Assembly (NCBI GenBank): GCA_905250075.1
Contig: CAJNOP010000098.1
Location: 580,757 to 644,756, forward strand
DNA from: Rotaria sp. Silwood1
Taxonomy: Eukaryota > Rotifera > Eurotatoria > Philodinida > Philodinidae
Length of the DNA: 64,000 nt
Direction of reading: 5' to 3'
This document shows positions 58,776 to 64,000 of the stretch, piece after piece. How positions within the stretch are numbered: position 1 is the stretch's first letter; the number at the start of each line of letters is the position of its first letter. Below the pieces are notes generated by a model. It was not told the origin of the DNA. It ran no database searches and was given only the letters and a program-made list of their open reading frames with translations. The position numbers and the translations under genes were made by a program.

Positions 58776-60109
58776 TGTTTTTGTAAGTTTTTTGTTTCAC
58801 AACAGGGATATCAAACGTAATATATCACAAGGACGCAATTTTCGTCACTATTTAATATACAACACGTACGTCTTTCCTTATACAATACGCATGATATCCT
58901 TTTTTCTCTCGTTCTTGCTTTTATGTCATTACATTACTATTATGAGACACCAAACAAGTAGGTAGTGCTGACGTATATTTTACTGTCATGTAATAATATC
59001 GTTTGCTTATTCATTAATCTTACCTGTATCAAAGACATAGAGTGAAGATTAAAATCCCTATACAGAAAGAAAGTAGATAAGGGAGGCAAAACACATGACA
59101 AGGAAAGCCTAAAGGAAAGACAAAAGAAAAATAAACATAGTGGCAATACCTGATCATTTGATTTCATTCGTTCACCGTCGAATACCAATATAGTGCTGTG
59201 CTCAGGATGTCGCCTTCGATCAAGAAAAGCCAGTAGCGATAACACTTATCATATATCCCATAAGTGGTATTTAGCTTCGTCTGCAACTTCTACTTCCAGC
59301 TTGATGTTTTTTTACAGCATACTTCTCAGGAGTCTTGTGAGCTTTCTGTCCTCTGATATTTCCAAAAAAATCAATGAATCCAGATATGCATAAAAATTAA
59401 ATCTTTATCAGACAATATTACCTTGTATTGGACTAGTCCAACATTCACGAGAATAGATCAATCTAGTTTTTGAAAATACAGAAGACAAAAAAGCTAAAGT
59501 CAACAAGATTGCATTCTATGCATTTTGACACAGCTAAATCAAAGATAATCATTGATCAATTTGATTCAGTTTCGATGTTTTTTTTCTAGATTTATATTGT
59601 GTTGAACTGCATCTTGACAGTTCAATACTATTGTCGAAATCTGTGTCGCATGTAAATGTCCTTTGCAGCGAAAAACCGAAACATAGGGATCGTAATCCAT
59701 CGGGAAGAATCTCAATTTGTCAATATAGATAAGAAAACAAGAAAGAGAGCGTAGTTTTCTGTAGGATGTAGGCGGGTGAGTGAGTGAAATGAATGTCGGA
59801 CTATTCTCTTAAATCAACCAACCTTACAGTTTTTTGTTCCTGTACTAGTACACTAAATAAATGTTAATAAATGATTTTGCAGCTTCTTTTGTTTTACTAT
59901 CATCATGTCACATGTGATTACCAAGGTTCAAAAAGAATTCAAATTTTCTTCATTCAACGTTTATAATTAAATAAGGTTTTTCAGGGAATTTTCGTTCAAA
60001 TAAAAAGACACAAAGACGAAAATAATTTACGATACGCAAATTGAATGAAGTAACGGACAAAATTAATTTTTGAAAGTATCTTGGCCAAATACGGCAAAGC
60101 ATTGACAGT
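58776..60109. other. Intergenic with a decayed coding fragment
   Basis: Holds the remnant at 59150-59353. The rest has no supported gene; a candidate splice-like site (gatacag|gtaag, minus, near 59025) was seen but not connected to anything. Confidence 0.4.
59150..59353 (-). pseudogene. Decayed coding fragment, family unknown
   Basis: One minus frame reads EDRKLTRLLRSML, a stop, KNIKLEVEVADEAKYHLWDI, two adjacent stops, then VLSLLAFLDRRRHPEHSTI and LVFDGERMKSNDQ, ending at a GT donor-like site (59149). The text is clearly protein-like in composition and spacing, unlike surrounding frames, but carries three stops. I do not recognise the family. It could be an exon pair with a missed tiny intron, but no GT-AG pair removes the stops cleanly. 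Confidence 0.4.
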
Positions 60110-60624
60110 TCAGCATAGAACTAATCGTTTGGCAAACAAAGAAATGATCATAAGCAATATATTAGCAATGATCGATGTAGAATGAACTGTTGCTCTATTG
60201 CAATTGTCTTTATCTGAACAACAATACACTATCCCGATAGAGCCAATACTTGTAGCCGAGCTGCAACTACGATGTGAGCCCTCACGAACTACTATGTTTG
60301 TCGAGGGATGACCCAATGCCAGTTGATAATATGTTTTCTAATTGATAAAAGGAAACCATAAAAAAATGATGAGCATAGTGTGGGAATGGTCACTTACAAG
60401 GCAAGAAATAAAGTCTGGTTGTGATAAACTACTCAAAGTTGACATATGCAAATTATTAGGATCATCACATGCTGAATTAGTTGCACTTGAACATACAATA
60501 CAATTTAAGCCATCTGTAATGGATATTAATGCTAGACAGATAGAGATTACCGAATATACATATTACTCAAATGAAAGAAATACTTGCTCCATATACCCAG
60601 ACACAATAAGATGAGCAGATTCAT
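60110..60624 (-). CDS. Ly6/uPAR-like GPI-anchored three-finger protein
   Basis: Three exons (60567-60624, 60398-60513, 60110-60337), 133 residues, rebuilt from splice sites gtaata/ttacag and gtaagt/aattag. Seen: signal peptide MNLLILLCLGIWSKYFFHLN; mature start GLNCIVCSSATNSAC; eight cysteines (CxxC, AC, SC, SC, CC, CN) ending in the family hallmark YCCSDKDNCN; then a hydrophobic C-terminal tail (SIIANILLMIISLFAK) fitting a GPI signal. Family members act at the cell surface as receptors, channel modulators or adhesion proteins; the role here cannot be read. An alternative donor at ctg|ggtatatgg would also keep frame but leaves a very short signal. Confidence 0.82.
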
Positions 60625-63600
60625 TGCCGATATTTGTTTCTTTCAGAAGTACCTATGTGAAGTAATAAGGTAAAATAGGAAAAAATCAATTTGCTTTGCG
60701 TTTATATACAATTTGATGAAGAGATTCGAGGAATAGTTATCAAGGACGCAATTGTGAGTCTTTTGTGCTACTACGTGATAGTTTTACTTTCTTTTTCTCT
60801 AAAAGTAGTTATTTCAAGACATAGATGGGCTGTTTCGTTCTTGGTGATGATAATAGTTGTGTACAACGAGGCATTATTTTATAATTGATCAAAAAAATAA
60901 ATACATAGACGACGGCTATAATGTATTTATTAAAATAATATTTGAATAGTAACTTGTCAATTTACAGAGGCGATGCTTTTTTGTTCTATCTTTCTGCCAA
61001 GAAAGCAAGATGACAGATCAATACCAGTATCAGAAGGAATAAAGATGTGATAACATGGTTTTACCCTTCTAGAGATCTCAAACGATAGCTTGAATCTTGA
61101 TTAGTCTCATGTGGTTCTAAAATGAACAGAGAATCGTTTCTTTGCTACCAAAGAGTCGACAATTCTAGTATTTGCAAACTCACAGTAAGAAAAATAGAAA
61201 CTGTAGTAGAACATTGTTCTGTTTTGTCTTGAAACAAAGTCTCAGAATCGAAGTTTCCTATAGCATGCAATCAAATACCATTCAGTCTATATATATCCCT
61301 TAGCATCTATGTTTAGCCATCTATACTTATGTGTCAGCACTCAATAATTACGTCTACCTTGTATATAGATCTCTAATCATTATATCTAATTCTCACTCCC
61401 CATATCTATGCCAAATTCCTATATATGTACCGAAGTCTGAACTGAGATTATGTCCAAACTCAGATTGATCTAGGCGAATCGAGGAAGAAACTTTCGATGA
61501 AATCTACATTAATCTCTACATAGAAGTTAAAATCGAGTTCGTGTTGATGAGCTGTGTTGTAACAATGACATTTCTGGCATTACAACCATCGATGAAGAAA
61601 TTATGTTCGGACTCAAATACTTCTGGATAATTTTCCACAAAGATTGTTCTTCTGTAAAAAATTATTTATAACATAATGAGTTTTTATTTACTTTCTTTAT
61701 AGACAATAGTATTGCGTCAAATGATATTGTTTCAATACAGTTCACCAACTAGAATTCGAATACAGCATCTATCAATAAACTAATAGAGATTTTAACGAAA
61801 ATTTCTCCGTCAATTTGACATTCGACGCGTTAACTCCTGGATTCGAAATTCAGCTAGAGCATTTAAGGTTTGGAAGTAATCACAGGTTCGACGCTGCCAT
61901 CTCTATATATGTTTCTATATTCGTTTATACTAGTGCATATGCTCTATATCTATGCACATAATGCTATATCTATACATATGTTTCTACCTCTACTTCTGTT
62001 CAGTTTTCCCATTCGTCACAAAGTAAGACAAGAACTAGCAAGACAAGGTAACGCAAAAATTAATACATGACCTTTGCAATTTCGTTTATTCAACAATCGT
62101 CAGTAATCTGCAAGTTCAATGTTTTCACACAATAGCCATGACAAAAACTATAACAAAATTCATGAAAATAGATATTCATGAAATAAAACCATGGAGAACT
62201 AATGAGCGAGCAGATAATATGTTTTATTTCGTCAAAGTGTTTGAAATTTCAAAGACTCGGCGAGTAAATCTTGATTGTGGAATAGATGCACCGTTCTTTA
62301 TTGTATTCCAAAAACGTCTACTTATCAGACATATGATAACTAAGAACGATGATGAAATATCTAAATTCGATTCAAAAGTGTTTAGTGACTAAGCAAACAA
62401 AGTACCAAATTCAGATTGGTCGACTCTAAGCTTAGAGGATATCTTCCTCTATTATAAATGAGATGCACAAGAGAAACGCTCAGGACATAGCTTTCGACTA
62501 TGGTACCTTCAGGAGGTATATTACGAAACTTTTCCAATTTCGAAAATATGAGATGGTTTTATGCGAAGTCTATCATATTATTAAACTTCAGTGAAGTTTC
62601 CTATATTCGTACAACATCATATACGATAACAAATGTAATGAGCTAAGACACATTTCGATCTCACCTGAGTATCTCTCATGAGGTGGCTTGATAATTCTAC
62701 ATCATCTAATATAGAATCTAGTAGAAAAAATAAGCATTTCAATATCTACGAAATATTTTTGCTATTACTGACCATTTTGACGTATACTTTTCCAAAAGAT
62801 ACAACATGCGTTTTTATACAAATCTGTTGGATATATAGTAAAACGAGTTTTTGACAATAAAAAGATTGTCAAAATAATAGAGTTTCTTCAATTTTCTGGC
62901 TTCATTCCACTATGACTCATAGATGAACAAAAATTTTGCTATTTTTTTTTCTTAAGAATATATAGATGAGTATATGCAAAACTGTCGAAATTCAGGTGGC
63001 GAAATTCCTTACAATTAGATATGCAGGTTCTAAAGATAAAAGAAAGACAAAAAATACTCAGGAAGTATTAAGGACGTTTATTACTAACAACTTATGAGCA
63101 TAAAGTTGAGGTTTTAAGTTTTGTTGCGTTGTTATATGTCTAAAGTATGACTATGCCTATATATAAAAAGAAGTTCGACTTCTGTAACGACATAAACTAT
63201 ACACGATAAAACATGGGTTAATAGTTAACCAGCACAGTGAGAAGTTGGCATATATCTATACATATATTGGGTCACATGTATAGCATTTGCCATGATTTCA
63301 ATTTTGAATAATGTGTTAAACATATGATAAAGATGTTAATTATAAATTTAGATGTTGAATGAAAAGTTATTTTTAAAACGGTTTTCTGTGCACAGAGATA
63401 AAATCTGCAAGTCGGCAACTCATCGTCGTTCGCCTGCTTTTCATTTATTGCACAAAGTTTCACAGCCTACTTTTATATTGATAACAGCTGTTTCATTTCT
63501 TATTCTTGTATTGTTATTGTTATCACGATCAATTTAAACTCTATGAAAGATAGACATAAATAGACATGTGAAGCAGTTTGAGTCGATAGAAATGTGCGCA

Positions 63601-63766
63601 ATCGATAAAATGTTTTTTTTTAAACACTTACAACTATGTGGTATTATTGCTAGTTCTTAAGTTTTAGAAAGTTATTACTTTATATACGTGGAAATTTTGC
63701 TTAAGACAAATACAACCGAAATTCTGCAGAAAGAAGACGATTTGTAAGTACTTCTTAATACGTTGA
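60625..63766. other. Intergenic, no supported gene
   Basis: About 3.1 kb. A patch of repeated tctatat/ctatatct-type words (61880-61995) is low complexity. The 84-codon plus frame at 62138-62392 has no recognisable domain or splice context. No inverted repeat comparable to the others was noticed. Confidence 0.45.
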
Positions 63767-64000
63767 ATGTCTTCTTTGCCTACAATAACACCAACACCGC
63801 CACTTTCTGGTCCTGTCACAAATTCCGTTTCACTTACGCTTGCTGATATTAACGCTTATCGTGAAAATGGTTATTATGTTATACCTAATCTTCTTTCTCC
63901 TTCGCAACTTAAACAATGGCGAACAATCATATTTAGTGCAATAAAAGATCGAGCCGAGAGAAAGTATAAATTTCCTACAGTGAATGAAGAAGATCATACC
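63767..64000 (+). CDS. Phytanoyl-CoA dioxygenase (PhyH) family protein, 5' part
   Basis: ATG at 63767 opens a frame still open at the window edge (78 codons). Seen: after a Pro/Thr-rich start (MSSLPTITPTPPLSGPV), TLADINAYRENGYYVIPNLL and SPSQLKQWRTIIFSAI. A leading helix, then ENGYYVIPNLLSP is the standard opening of PhyH-type Fe(II)/2-oxoglutarate dioxygenases. The HxD...H iron triad would lie beyond the window. No signal peptide; a cytosolic or peroxisomal enzyme is expected. Substrate unknown. Codon use is more balanced than in genes left of 46 kb. Confidence 0.8.
   Translation, partial: MSSLPTITPTPPLSGPVTNSVSLTLADINAYRENGYYVIPNLLSPSQLKQWRTIIFSAIKDRAERKYKFPTVNEEDHT

Noticed and set aside
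1-64000. Retrovirus-like, LINE or Polinton genes; CRISPR arrays; rRNA and tRNA genes.
   Set aside because: No reverse transcriptase, integrase, capsid or transposase text was seen in any frame, there are no regularly spaced repeats, and I could not identify a tRNA cloverleaf by eye. A tRNAscan or Infernal run would settle the last point.

Overview
The window looks like nuclear DNA of a small invertebrate, most likely a bdelloid rotifer. The reasons are AT-rich sequence, many canonical GT-AG introns of about 45-70 bases, animal-type genes (novel-type protein kinase C, Mrs2, ethanolamine kinase, NTMT1, rhodopsin-like receptor, Ly6-like protein), and single-copy genes that look horizontally acquired or lineage-expanded (a CalB-type lipase, a TIR-SAM protein, a phytanoyl-CoA dioxygenase relative). 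The bdelloid assignment is inference from gene style; no rRNA or species marker is present. I see no CRISPR array, operon, rRNA gene or confident tRNA gene.

Layout. 0-5 kb: a two-exon secreted lipase with a Candida-antarctica-lipase-B-like catalytic triad, then gene-poor DNA. 5-16 kb: almost no intact genes; the space is filled by foldback (palindromic) elements of several families, one of them nested, plus a fragment of a lineage-specific protein. 16-25 kb: Mrs2-type mitochondrial magnesium channel, a 904-bp Tc1/mariner-like palindrome, an eight-exon GH27 alpha-galactosidase with an inserted beta-trefoil domain, a dead nucleoside-deaminase copy and a SOUL haem-binding protein. 25.5-40 kb: EF-hand remnants, a 12-exon novel-type PKC, a 20-exon IQ-motif protein that I do not recognise (with a 621-bp palindrome in its largest intron), and NTMT1, which is divergently arranged with it. 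41-46 kb: ethanolamine kinase, 6-phosphogluconolactonase and a GPCR. 46-50 kb: gene-free, with a 1.4-kb near-perfect palindrome. 50-64 kb: a triple ZZ-finger protein, a TMEM163/CDF-like transporter, an ARM-TIR-SAM protein, a spliced Ly6-like GPI protein, and the first 78 codons of a PhyH-type dioxygenase running off the end.

The genes do not form a single pathway; this is an ordinary eukaryotic gene neighbourhood. The unusual part is the non-coding DNA: at least ten long imperfect palindromes with different terminal sequences, two flanked by TA and one by a 7-of-8 match typical of hAT target duplications, none with a transposase. Coding regions were rebuilt by hand from splice sites; exon edges are given in each entry.
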